Origin: Lichenicoccus sp964246745
GTDB lineage: Bacteria > Pseudomonadota > Alphaproteobacteria > Acetobacterales > Acetobacteraceae
DNA length: 64,000 nt
NCBI GenBank assembly: GCA_964246745.1
Contig: CAXTRK010000016.1
Location: 1 to 64,000 of the forward strand
Direction of reading: 5' to 3'
Each line of letters starts with the position of its first letter. Positions within the stretch are counted from its first letter, which is position 1. Below the pieces are notes generated by a model, which saw only the letters and a list, made by a program, of their open reading frames with translations, was not told the origin of the DNA and did not search any database. Made by a program: the position numbers and the translations under genes. This document shows positions 1 to 8,109 of this stretch, one piece after another.

Positions 1-906
1 CGTGCGCCGGGTGTCCAGCTGGTGATGGGTGCAGCGGTAGGTACGCCGGGCGTAGTCGAGCACTAAGGCGCGCAACTCCGCCAACACCGGCGTGGCGATC
101 TCGGCCGCAGCGGTCGGCGTGGGGGCGCGGCGGTCGGAGACGAAGTCGATCAGGGTGGTGTCCGTCTCGTGGCCGACGGCGGAGATCAGCGGGATACGAC
201 AAGCGGCGGCGGCGCGGGCGACCTCCTCGTCGTTGAACGCCATCAGATCCTCAAGGCTGCCGCCGCCACGCGCCACGATCAGCACGTCCGGGCGCGGCAC
301 CAGGCCGCCAGGCGGGAGCCTATCGAAGCCGCGTATCGCCGCCGCGATCCGGGCCGCGGCGCCCTCGCCCTGTACCGGCACCGGCCAGACCAGCAGCGGC
401 CGCGCGAAGCGCCGGGCGATCGTGGTCTGGATGTCGTGCAGCACGGCGCCCGAGGCGGAGGTGACGACGCCGATCACGGCGGGCAGCGCCGGCAGCGCGC
501 GCTTGCGGGCCGCATCGAACAGGCCCTCCTCGGCGAGCCGCAGTCGCAGCCGCTCGATCCGCGCCAGCAGCGCGCCGACGCCCGCGTACTCCATACGATC
601 GACGATGAGCTGATACGAAGAGCGCTCGCCATAGGAGGAAATCTTGCCGGTGGCGATCACTTCCAATCCGTTCTCCGGCACCAGCCCGAGGCGCGCGACG
701 CCGCTTTTCCAGCAAACCCCGGAGATCTTGCCGCCTTCATCCTTGAGCGAGAAATACAGGTGTCCGGACGGATAGCGCTTGAACTCGGTGATCTCGCCGC
801 GCACCCGCACCCGGCCGAACGAGCCTTCCAGCACGCGCTTGATTGCCCCGGAAATCTCCGAAACGGAAAACTCGGGCAGGTTTGACGGAAGAGTGGGCGT
901 ATCCAT
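1..906 (-). CDS. xseA: Exodeoxyribonuclease VII large subunit, 3' end off-window
   Basis: Large subunit of the single-strand exonuclease ExoVII, a cytoplasmic DNA repair and degradation enzyme working with XseB. The visible 302 residues start with an N-terminal OB-fold region (around residues 10-100, including VRVRGEITEFKRYPSGHLYF). The start of the catalytic domain follows, with the signatures GVVTSASGAVLHDI, LIVARGGGSLEDLMAFN and SAVGHETDTTLIDFVSDRRAPTPTAAAE. These are diagnostic for XseA. The ATG at 906 was chosen because the protein then begins just before the OB fold, as in the family. The gene diverges from purD with under 50 bp between starts. The C-terminal coiled coil lies beyond the left edge. 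Confidence 0.96.
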   Translation of the reverse strand, partial: MDTPTLPSNLPEFSVSEISGAIKRVLEGSFGRVRVRGEITEFKRYPSGHLYFSLKDEGGKISGVCWKSGVARLGLVPENGLEVIATGKISSYGERSSYQLIVDRMEYAGVGALLARIERLRLRLAEEGLFDAARKRALPALPAVIGVVTSASGAVLHDIQTTIARRFARPLLVWPVPVQGEGAAARIAAAIRGFDRLPPGGLVPRPDVLIVARGGGSLEDLMAFNDEEVARAAAACRIPLISAVGHETDTTLIDFVSDRRAPTPTAAAEIATPVLAELRALVLDYARRTYRCTHHQLDTRRT

Positions 907-954
907 GGCCGCAGAGTAGAGGAAAGCGGTGTTCGGGCGAAAGCGAGGCGAGTG

Positions 955-2265
955 ATGCGAGGTCAAGTGCAGCGTGTCCTGCTGGTCGGCGGTGGGGCGC
1001 GTGAACATGCATTGGCTGCCGCCATCGCGCGCTCGCCGCTGCTGGGGGCGCTGTTCATCGCTCCCGGAAACCCCGGCACCGCCGCGCTTGGACGCAACGT
1101 CGCGATCGAGGTCACGGACGTCCCGGCCCTGGTCGACTTCGCCGCCACCGAACGCATTACCCTCGTGGTGCCAGGTCCGGAGGCGCCGCTGGTAGCCGGC
1201 CTCGCCGATGCCTGCGACGAGGCCGGCATCGCCTGCGCCGGACCAAGCCGCGCCGCCTCGGCGCTTGAAGGCAGCAAGAGCTTCGCCAAGGAGATCTGCG
1301 ATTCGGCCGGCATTCCCACCGCGCGTTGGGAGCGTTTCACCGACCCCGCGTCTGCGCACGCCTTCGTGCGGCGCCGTGGCACGCCGATCGTGGTCAAGGC
1401 CGATGGACTGGCCGCCGGCAAGGGTGTCGTGGTCGCGACGACACTTGACGAAGCCGAGGACGCGATCGACGCGATGATGCGGGAGCGCAGTCTCGGCGGC
1501 GCCGGTGCAGAGGTGGTGATCGAGGAATGCCTGGAAGGCGACGAGGTCTCGCTGTTCGCCCTCTGCGACGGCACCGAGACCGTGCTGATCGGCGCCGCTC
1601 AGGACCATAAGCGGATTGGCGAAGGCGATACCGGCGGCAATACCGGCGGCATGGGCGCCATCTCGCCGCCGCCGGGTTTCGATCACGCGGCGCAGGAACA
1701 CGCGCTTGATCGGCTGGTTCGTCCCGCCCTTGCTGAGCTGGTCCGGCGCGGCATGCCGTTCCGTGGCGTGCTGTTCGCTGGCCTGATGCTGACCGCGCAG
1801 GGCCCGAAGCTGATCGAATACAATGTCCGCTTCGGTGATCCGGAAGCGCAGGCGCTGCTGGCGCGGCTGCAATCCGACCTGCTCGTGGGCCTCGTTGCCA
1901 TGTGCCAGGGCCGCCTCGCCGAGTGCGAGTGGCGCTTCTCCGACGACTCCGCGGTCGCCGTCGTGCTGGCCGGCAATGGCTATCCCGCGACGCCGCGGAC
2001 GGGTTCGGCGATCACCGGCCTTGCCGATGCCGAGCGGATCGCGGGGGTGCGTGTCTTCCAGGCGGCGACCAGGCGCGATCCGGACGGCAGCTTGCGCGGT
2101 GCCGGCGGCCGTGTGCTGACCGTCTGCGCCACCGCGCCCAACCTCGCCGATGCCCGCGACGCCGCTTACGCCGGCGTCGCCCGCATCGTCTGGCCAGATG
2201 CGGTCTGGCGGCGCGACATCGGCGTGCGCGCGCTGTCTTGTTCCGAGAAGAGTGAGCCAGCATAA
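955..2265 (+). CDS. purD: Phosphoribosylamine-glycine ligase (GARS)
   Basis: Catalyses the second step of de novo purine synthesis, ATP-dependent joining of glycine to 5-phosphoribosylamine. The 436-residue protein has the usual PurD length. It shows the N-terminal RVLLVGGGAREHAL motif, GPEAPLVAGLAD, the ATP-grasp stretch with VVKADGLAAGKGVVVA, and the metal/ATP site IEYNVRFGDPEAQ. A GAGGCGA Shine-Dalgarno-like sequence lies just upstream of the ATG at 955; a GTG at 952 directly before it is an alternative start. It stands alone, divergent from xseA, and ends with TAA just before a short direct repeat. Confidence 0.97.
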   Translation: MRGQVQRVLLVGGGAREHALAAAIARSPLLGALFIAPGNPGTAALGRNVAIEVTDVPALVDFAATERITLVVPGPEAPLVAGLADACDEAGIACAGPSRAASALEGSKSFAKEICDSAGIPTARWERFTDPASAHAFVRRRGTPIVVKADGLAAGKGVVVATTLDEAEDAIDAMMRERSLGGAGAEVVIEECLEGDEVSLFALCDGTETVLIGAAQDHKRIGEGDTGGNTGGMGAISPPPGFDHAAQEHALDRLVRPALAELVRRGMPFRGVLFAGLMLTAQGPKLIEYNVRFGDPEAQALLARLQSDLLVGLVAMCQGRLAECEWRFSDDSAVAVVLAGNGYPATPRTGSAITGLADAERIAGVRVFQAATRRDPDGSLRGAGGRVLTVCATAPNLADARDAAYAGVARIVWPDAVWRRDIGVRALSCSEKSEPA

Positions 2266-2296
2266 GCATGTCGCTCTCTGCGCATGTCGCTCTCTG
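2266..2296. repeat. 15-bp near-tandem direct repeat after purD
   Basis: The 15-bp unit GCATGTCGCTCTCTG occurs at 2266-2280 and again at 2282-2296, one base apart, directly after the purD stop codon. It looks like a recent slippage duplication and no function is evident. Confidence 0.8.
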
Positions 2297-2318
2297 GCCA
2301 ATTCGGCGGCGCGCCGTC

Positions 2319-2561
2319 TCAGTCTGTGATGCCGATGCGGCTTTCATGCCGCGCGACCCTGTCCTCCAGCGTGTCGGCGCGTTCCTCGGCGTGGTGGCGG
2401 CTGAGGGCTTCTCAGGCGGCGTCCTGGCGTAGTGCCGCTATGTCGCCCCCCATCGTTGTCAGTCGGCGCTTGATGATACCGAGGTCGGTGGTGTGTGCGT
2501 CCAGCGTGGCACGGATCGCCCGCAACATTTCGAAGACCAGGTTTTCGGGTTGGTCGCTCAT
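2319..2561 (-). pseudogene. Short coiled-coil protein gene interrupted by an in-frame TGA
   Basis: Reading from an ATG at 2561 gives a small charged, heptad-rich protein beginning MSDQPENLVFEMLRAIRATL. It resembles the short coiled-coil proteins of about 80 residues that are common in Alphaproteobacteria. Codon 50 is TGA (2412-2414). The same frame then continues for 30 more residues of clear coiled-coil character (EALSRHHAEERADTLEDRVA) to a second TGA at 2319-2321. High third-position GC and charge pattern are kept on both sides, so this reads as one gene with a nonsense mutation. A truncated 49-residue product remains possible. The family assignment is from composition only. Confidence 0.6.
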
Positions 2562-2587
2562 GTCCTGGCTCCGGCTCGGCTGGAAAC

Positions 2588-3613
2588 TCAGACCGGCGCC
2601 GGATTGCGCACGGCAAAACCTCGCTGATGCCAGTACGGGTAGGGCAGGGTGACGGCGCTGGCCTCGTCGAGGCGCGCGACCTGGGCGGGAGTCAGGTTCC
2701 AGCCGACGGCGTCGAGGTTCTGCCGCAACTGCTCCTCGTTGCGCGCGCCGACGATGACGTTTGACACCGTGGGGCGCTGCAGCAGCCAGTTCAGCGCGAT
2801 CTGCGGCACGCTCTTGCCGGTTTCGTCGGCAATTGCGTCGATCGCCTCCACCACCTTATAGACCTGCTCGTCAGGAACCGGCGGTCCCATCGCGGCGGTC
2901 TTGTGCAGGCGCGAGACCGCCGGCAAGGGCTGGCCGCGGCGGATTTTGCCGGTCAGCCGGCCCCAGCCGAGCGGGCTCCAGACCACCGCGCCGACGCCCT
3001 GCTCGATGCCCAGCGGCATCAGCTCCCATTCGTAGTCGCGGCCGATCAGCGAGTAATACGCCTGATGCGCCACATAGCGCGGCAGGTTGTAGCGCTCGGC
3101 GACGCTGAGCGACTTCATCAGGTGCCAGCCGGACCAGTTGGAGACGCCGACATAGCGGATCTTGCCCGCGCGCACGAGATCATCCAGCGCGCCCAAGGTC
3201 TCCTCCGCAGGCGTGCCGGCGTCGTAGCCGTGGAGCTGAAACAGGTCGATATAGTCGGTGCCGAGCCGCTTGAGCGCCCGCTCGGCCGCGCGGATGAGAT
3301 GGAAGCGCGAGGAGCCGACATCGTTCGGATCGTCGCTGACGGGAAAGGTCGCCTTGGTCGAGATGATCACCTTCTCGCGCCGTCCCTTGATCGCGCCGCC
3401 CAGGATTTCTTCGGCCGCGCCCGCCGAGTAGATGTCGGCGCTGTCGAACATGGTGAGGCCCGCGTCGAGGCAGATGTCGACCAGCCTCGTCGCACCCTGC
3501 ACATCGGTGTCGCCCCAGGCCTTGAACAACTCGTTGCTGCCGCCAAACGTGCCGGTGCCCAGGCTGAGCACCGGAACCTTGAAGCCGGAGCGGCCGAGAT
3601 ACCTGTGTTCCAT
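2588..3613 (-). CDS. Aldo/keto reductase
   Basis: NADPH-dependent oxidoreductase of the aldo/keto reductase superfamily, 341 residues, cytoplasmic. It starts MEHRYLGRSGFKVPVLSLGT and carries the AKR hallmarks: catalytic Asp/Tyr in MFDSADIYSAG, Lys in IISTKATFP, the FQLHGYD stretch with the active-site His, YVGVSNWSGW, and near the C terminus SNVIVGARNEEQLRQNL for cofactor binding. The layout matches the YhdN/Tas-like subgroup acting on sugars or aldehydes, but the substrate cannot be read from sequence. A GAGG motif lies 9 nt before the ATG at 3613. A second in-frame ATG at 3619 is too close to it. It diverges from gmk. Confidence 0.92.
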   Translation of the reverse strand: MEHRYLGRSGFKVPVLSLGTGTFGGSNELFKAWGDTDVQGATRLVDICLDAGLTMFDSADIYSAGAAEEILGGAIKGRREKVIISTKATFPVSDDPNDVGSSRFHLIRAAERALKRLGTDYIDLFQLHGYDAGTPAEETLGALDDLVRAGKIRYVGVSNWSGWHLMKSLSVAERYNLPRYVAHQAYYSLIGRDYEWELMPLGIEQGVGAVVWSPLGWGRLTGKIRRGQPLPAVSRLHKTAAMGPPVPDEQVYKVVEAIDAIADETGKSVPQIALNWLLQRPTVSNVIVGARNEEQLRQNLDAVGWNLTPAQVARLDEASAVTLPYPYWHQRGFAVRNPAPV

Positions 3614-3688
3614 GATCATGATCCTCGAGAGGTAAGCCTTGCCGGATGATGACGCCGGCCAGCCGGCATGGTTCACTCGGCAGCGGAC

Positions 3689-3718
3689 TTGACGCAGGCT
3701 GCCGCCACGCTGGATTAG
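3689..3718 (+). promoter_or_regulatory. Candidate sigma-70 promoter for gmk-hldE
   Basis: TTGACG at 3689-3694 and GATTAG at 3713-3718 are separated by 18 bp and lie 27 bp before the gmk start, in the divergent region shared with the aldo/keto reductase. The -35 match is good and the -10 weak, so this is a tentative call from motif and position only. Confidence 0.35.
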
Positions 3719-3745
3719 CAGTCCGAACAAGGCCGGAGCGACCTG

Positions 3746-4381
3746 GTGCATCCCGTGACGCCGCCTGCACGACGCGGAGTCTGCCTGGTGATCTCGGCGC
3801 CATCCGGCGCCGGCAAGAGCACCATCGCCGAGGCCTTGCGCGCCTCGGAGCCGGAGCTTACCCATTCGGTCAGTGTCACCACCCGGCCGCCGCGGCCAGG
3901 AGAGATCGACGGCGTGCATTACTTCTTTCGCGCCCAGGAGCAGTTCAGCACGATGGCGGCGGCGGGCGAACTGCTTGAGTTCGCGACCGTGTTCGGACGC
4001 GGCTACGGCACACCGAGGGCGCCGGTCGAGGCGTGCCTCGGCGCCGGACGCGACATGGTGTTCGACATCGACTGGCAGGGGCACCGGCAGATACGCGCCG
4101 CTCTGCCCGGCGACGTGATCAGCCTGTTCGTGCTGCCGCCTTCGCTCGCCACTCTGGAGCAGCGTCTGCGTGCGCGCGCCTCCGACGACGCCGGCGAGAT
4201 CGCCCGGCGCATGCGCGCCGCGCGCGACGAGATCGCGCACTGGGACGAGTTCGACCATGTGATCGTGAACGACGACCTCGACCGCTCCATCGCCGAGGCG
4301 CGTTCGGTGCTGGCTGCCGCCCGCTCCAGGACCGAGCGGCAGTGCTACCTGCGCGGCCTGGTGGCGAGCTTCGAGGCATGA
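3746..4381 (+). CDS. gmk: Guanylate kinase
   Basis: Phosphorylates GMP to GDP with ATP, essential for guanine nucleotide supply. The 211-residue length is typical. The P-loop APSGAGKST is at about residues 18-26. The GMP-binding segment SVTTRPPRPGEIDGVHY follows, then the lid region and the conserved FDIDWQG. The lid Arg-rich stretch IARRMRAARDE and VIVNDDLDRS near the end complete the family pattern. Its stop codon overlaps the hldE start (ATGA at 4378-4381), so the two genes are probably translationally coupled. Confidence 0.97.
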   Translation: MHPVTPPARRGVCLVISAPSGAGKSTIAEALRASEPELTHSVSVTTRPPRPGEIDGVHYFFRAQEQFSTMAAAGELLEFATVFGRGYGTPRAPVEACLGAGRDMVFDIDWQGHRQIRAALPGDVISLFVLPPSLATLEQRLRARASDDAGEIARRMRAARDEIAHWDEFDHVIVNDDLDRSIAEARSVLAAARSRTERQCYLRGLVASFEA

Positions 4382-5859
4382 TGGATTTTTCCGGCGTCGC
4401 CGTGCTCTGCGTCGGCGACGTGATGCTCGACCGCTTCGTCTATGGGGAGATGGAGCGCATCTCCCCCGAGGCGCCGGTGCCGGTGCTGCGCCTGACCCGC
4501 ACCCGCGAGATGGCTGGCGGCGTCGGCAACGTGGCCAGCAATATCCTCTCGCTCGGCGGCCGCGCGGTTCTGGTCGGATTGGTGGGGCAGGACCAGGCGG
4601 GGACCGCGCTCACCTCGATCGTGGCACAGCAGGGCTGCACGACAGACGGGCTGGTCGCGTCGAGGGCGCGTCCGACCATCTGCAAGACGCGTCTCATTGC
4701 CGCCCATCAGCAGGTGGTGCGCACGGACGAGGAAAGCCGGCTCCCGTTGCAGCCTGAAGAGGAGCACGCTGTCATCCAGGCCATCGACCGCCATCTCGAC
4801 GCGGCGCGTGTGCTGGTGCTCTCCGACTACGGCAAGGGCGTCTGCGCCCCCAACGTGCTCGCCCATGTCATCGCCGCCGCCCGCCGGCGTGGCATGCCGG
4901 TGTTCGTCGACCCGAAATCAGACGACTTTTCGCGCTATCGTGGGGCCACCTGCATCACCCCGAACGCGCGCGAGCTCGCCGCCGCCGCCGGCCTGCCGAC
5001 CGACGACGAAGCCGAGGTCGCGGCCGCCGCGCGACGGGTGATGCGACAGGTTGGAGACGGCGGCTGCGCGATCCTGGCGACACGTTCCGAGCAGGGGATG
5101 ACGCTGGTCGAGGCGGCAGGCGGGGTGCTGTCGGTGCCGGCGCGGGCGCGCGAGGTGTTCGACGTGTCCGGCGCCGGCGACACGGTGATCGCGGCCATGG
5201 CGCTGGCGTACGGCGCCGGTCAGACGCTGGCTCAAGCCATGCGCATCGCCAACGCGGCGGCCGGCGTGGTGGTGGGCAAGCTCGGCACCGCGACCGCCGA
5301 CATCGTCGAAGTGATGCAGGAACTTGACCTGCTCGATGCCCGGTTCGGCGATCACGCGGATCCCCCGGAGGGCGGCGCGGCTCTGGCGACGCTCTCGCAT
5401 GCACGCGCGCTCCGCGAGCGCTGGCGTGCGCAGGGTCTGCGCGTCGGCTTCACCAATGGCTGTTTCGACATCCTCCATTCCGGCCACGTGGCGCTGCTGT
5501 CCGCGGCACGACGGGAGTGCGACCGGCTGATCGTGGCGCTGAACACCGATGCCAGCGTGCGACGGCTCAAGGGGCCGACCCGGCCGGTCAACGGGCTTGT
5601 CGCGCGCGCGCAGGTGATGGCGGCGATCCGCTACGTCGATTGCCTGGTCTGTTTTGATGAGGACACGCCGCTTGAGATGATCGGCGCGCTGCTGCCCGAC
5701 ATTCTCATCAAGGGCGCCGACTATGCGCCGGATCAGGTGGTCGGCGCCGACCTGGTGGAGGCGGCAGGGGGCAGGCTGGTGCTTGCCGGCCTGGTGCCGG
5801 AGCAATCCACCACGGCGACGATCGCGCGGCTCAGCCCCGCCGCATCGCCTCCCCGGTGA
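4378..5859 (+). CDS. hldE: Bifunctional heptose-7-phosphate kinase / heptose-1-phosphate adenylyltransferase
   Basis: Makes ADP-heptose for the lipopolysaccharide inner core by two reactions in one 493-residue protein. Residues about 1-330 form a PfkB/ribokinase-type kinase domain, with GDVMLDRFVYGE near the start, a sugar-binding GGVGNVASN motif, and the anion-hole/catalytic motif DVSGAGDTVIA. Residues about 355-493 form a nucleotidyltransferase domain with GFTNGCFDILHSGHVALL, carrying the HxGH-type signature, and ILIKGADYAPDQVVG. The overlap with gmk suggests coexpression. Its presence implies a heptose-containing LPS core in this organism. Confidence 0.97.
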   Translation: MMDFSGVAVLCVGDVMLDRFVYGEMERISPEAPVPVLRLTRTREMAGGVGNVASNILSLGGRAVLVGLVGQDQAGTALTSIVAQQGCTTDGLVASRARPTICKTRLIAAHQQVVRTDEESRLPLQPEEEHAVIQAIDRHLDAARVLVLSDYGKGVCAPNVLAHVIAAARRRGMPVFVDPKSDDFSRYRGATCITPNARELAAAAGLPTDDEAEVAAAARRVMRQVGDGGCAILATRSEQGMTLVEAAGGVLSVPARAREVFDVSGAGDTVIAAMALAYGAGQTLAQAMRIANAAAGVVVGKLGTATADIVEVMQELDLLDARFGDHADPPEGGAALATLSHARALRERWRAQGLRVGFTNGCFDILHSGHVALLSAARRECDRLIVALNTDASVRRLKGPTRPVNGLVARAQVMAAIRYVDCLVCFDEDTPLEMIGALLPDILIKGADYAPDQVVGADLVEAAGGRLVLAGLVPEQSTTATIARLSPAASPPR

Positions 5860-5875
5860 TCCTGGCGGGAAACAC

Positions 5876-5951
5876 TGGTGGAGCTGAGGGGAATCGAACC
5901 CCTGACCTCCTCATTGCGAACGAGGCGCTCTACCAACTGAGCTACAGCCCC
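5876..5951 (-). tRNA. tRNA-Ala (anticodon CGC), CCA encoded
   Basis: On the minus strand a 76-nt cloverleaf folds completely. The acceptor GGGGCTG pairs with CAGCTCC, the D arm is GCTC/GAGC, and the anticodon arm is CCTCG-TTCGCAA-TGAGG with anticodon CGC. The T arm is AGGGG-TTCGAAT-CCCCT, followed by discriminator A and an encoded CCA. Anticodon CGC reads the Ala codon GCG, which is very frequent in this GC-rich genome. It sits between convergent hldE and the YggT gene. No well-spaced promoter was recognised. Confidence 0.95.
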
Positions 5952-6083
5952 GAGTTGTGGGCTGCTGGAAAATAGCCGAGGGAAGGGCGCAAGGGAAGGG
6001 GCCAAGTCAAGCGCGCCGACGCGGCCGTTGCCTCGTTCCCGCCGCCCCGCTAGTTTCCGGGCTCATAAGCGGAGCCTGCACGC

Positions 6084-6398
6084 GTGCTTCTGGCCAGCCT
6101 GTTCCAACTCGTCTTCCTGCTGCTCAAGCTTTTCTCCTGGGCGCTGATCCTCTCTTGCGTGTTCAGCTTCCTGTTTGCCTTCGGCGTGCTCGACACCCGC
6201 AACCGGGTGGTATGGAACGTCGGCAACTTCCTCAACCGTGTCACCGACCCGGTGTTGACGCCAGTGCGTCGCGTGATGCCGATGGTCGGCAACGTCGATC
6301 TGTCGCCACTCGTCGTTCTGCTGCTCATCCAGTATGTCGTCTCTCCGCTGCTCGCCGAACTCTTCACCAGGATCGCGGCCGGCGAAGGCGGCCTCTGA
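6084..6398 (+). CDS. YggT family membrane protein
   Basis: A 104-residue integral membrane protein of the YggT/YlmG family, usually linked to membrane organisation or osmotic and cell-division functions; the exact role is unsettled. Two hydrophobic segments (about residues 3-32 and 74-98) flank the family signature around TDPVLTPVRRVMP. Proteins of this length with one YGGT unit are normal in Alphaproteobacteria. The start is GTG at 6084; no ATG lies upstream in frame within reach. Confidence 0.9.
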   Translation: MLLASLFQLVFLLLKLFSWALILSCVFSFLFAFGVLDTRNRVVWNVGNFLNRVTDPVLTPVRRVMPMVGNVDLSPLVVLLLIQYVVSPLLAELFTRIAAGEGGL

Positions 6399-6658
6399 CC
6401 GGCGGGACTGGCTGTTTGATCGCGATGGTTGAATTGCACGCGCCGACGCATTAGTTACGCCATGGCGCGCCGCGCGCGCTTTTCCCCAAGAGAGGGTTTT
6501 CCTGGCGCGGACGGAATACCGACGCCGAAGGAACGGCATCCATACCGGCCGAACCCATCCCACGATGCCGGTTCGCGCCGATCCTGATCTCTCTTCCCTT
6601 TGACGATCACGGTTTGCCAGGCGCCCTTTGGGTGCACTCTGGCGGGGCGTGACCATGA

Positions 6659-6681
6659 CCTGGCGCCAGGAGGCGCCCCGA

Positions 6682-6684
<3 letters not shown>
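6659..6684 (+). promoter_or_regulatory. Shine-Dalgarno embedded in a GC hairpin before the helicase start
   Basis: GGCGCC (6662-6667), loop AGGA (6668-6671) and GGCGCC (6672-6677) form a perfect six-pair GC stem with a tetraloop. The Shine-Dalgarno AGGAGG (6668-6673) fills the loop and the first two stem bases, and the start codon ATG is at 6682, eight bases on. This arrangement could limit ribosome access. The structure is read directly; the regulatory role is inference. Confidence 0.5.
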
Positions 6685-7944
<1,260 letters not shown>

Positions 7945-7979
7945 CGCTCAAAAAAATCTTGTGCGACGCAACAAAGGCG

Positions 7980-8007
7980 TTGACTCTTCCTGCGAACGCC
8001 CTTAGCT
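7980..8007 (+). promoter_or_regulatory. Candidate promoter for a small RNA
   Basis: TTGACT (7980-7985) and TTAGCT (8002-8007) are separated by 16 bp, a plausible sigma-70 promoter, 35 bp downstream of the helicase stop codon. No protein-coding frame follows; instead two hairpins and a terminator do. Confidence 0.45.
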
Positions 8008-8012
8008 TCTGA

Positions 8013-8095
8013 CTCGCGGTGCTGCTTAGGCACGCCGCATCTTGGACGTTTCCTCCCTAAACTTGGGCGGCGCCTCGTGCGCCGCCTTTTTTTTT
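8013..8095 (+). ncRNA. Candidate small RNA with an anti-Shine-Dalgarno segment
   Basis: Between the promoter-like element and the U-tract lies a compact locus of about 83 nt. A first hairpin uses GCGGTGC (8016-8022) and GCACGCCGC (8030-8038, with a bulge). An unpaired-looking stretch TTTCCTCCCTAAACTT (8049-8064) follows, then a perfect terminator hairpin. The UCCUCCC core (8051-8057) is complementary to Shine-Dalgarno sequences. Known alphaproteobacterial trans-acting sRNAs (alpha-r14 and the cuckoo/CcsR RNAs) share this architecture. Sequence membership in those families was not established, and the element could be merely the helicase terminator region. Confidence 0.5.
8066..8095 (+). terminator. 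Rho-independent terminator
   Basis: Perfect 8-bp stem GGCGGCGC (8066-8073) / GCGCCGCC (8079-8086) with a 5-nt loop, followed by nine T residues (8087-8095). It terminates plus-strand transcription after the helicase and the candidate sRNA. Confidence 0.92.
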
Positions 8096-8109
8096 GCCTT
8101 GTCCCCTGA

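Noticed and set aside
2412..2414. Selenocysteine reading of the TGA in the coiled-coil gene
   Set aside because: No Sec insertion hairpin was seen and the family has no selenoproteins; a mutation is simpler.
5952..6010. Promoter for the tRNA-Ala gene on the minus strand
   Set aside because: A TTGACT and a TATTTT are present but about 30 bp apart, too far for a standard promoter.
6399..6681. A gene in the leader before the helicase
   Set aside because: Only short frames without ribosome sites; apart from the hairpin at the ribosome site nothing was recognised.
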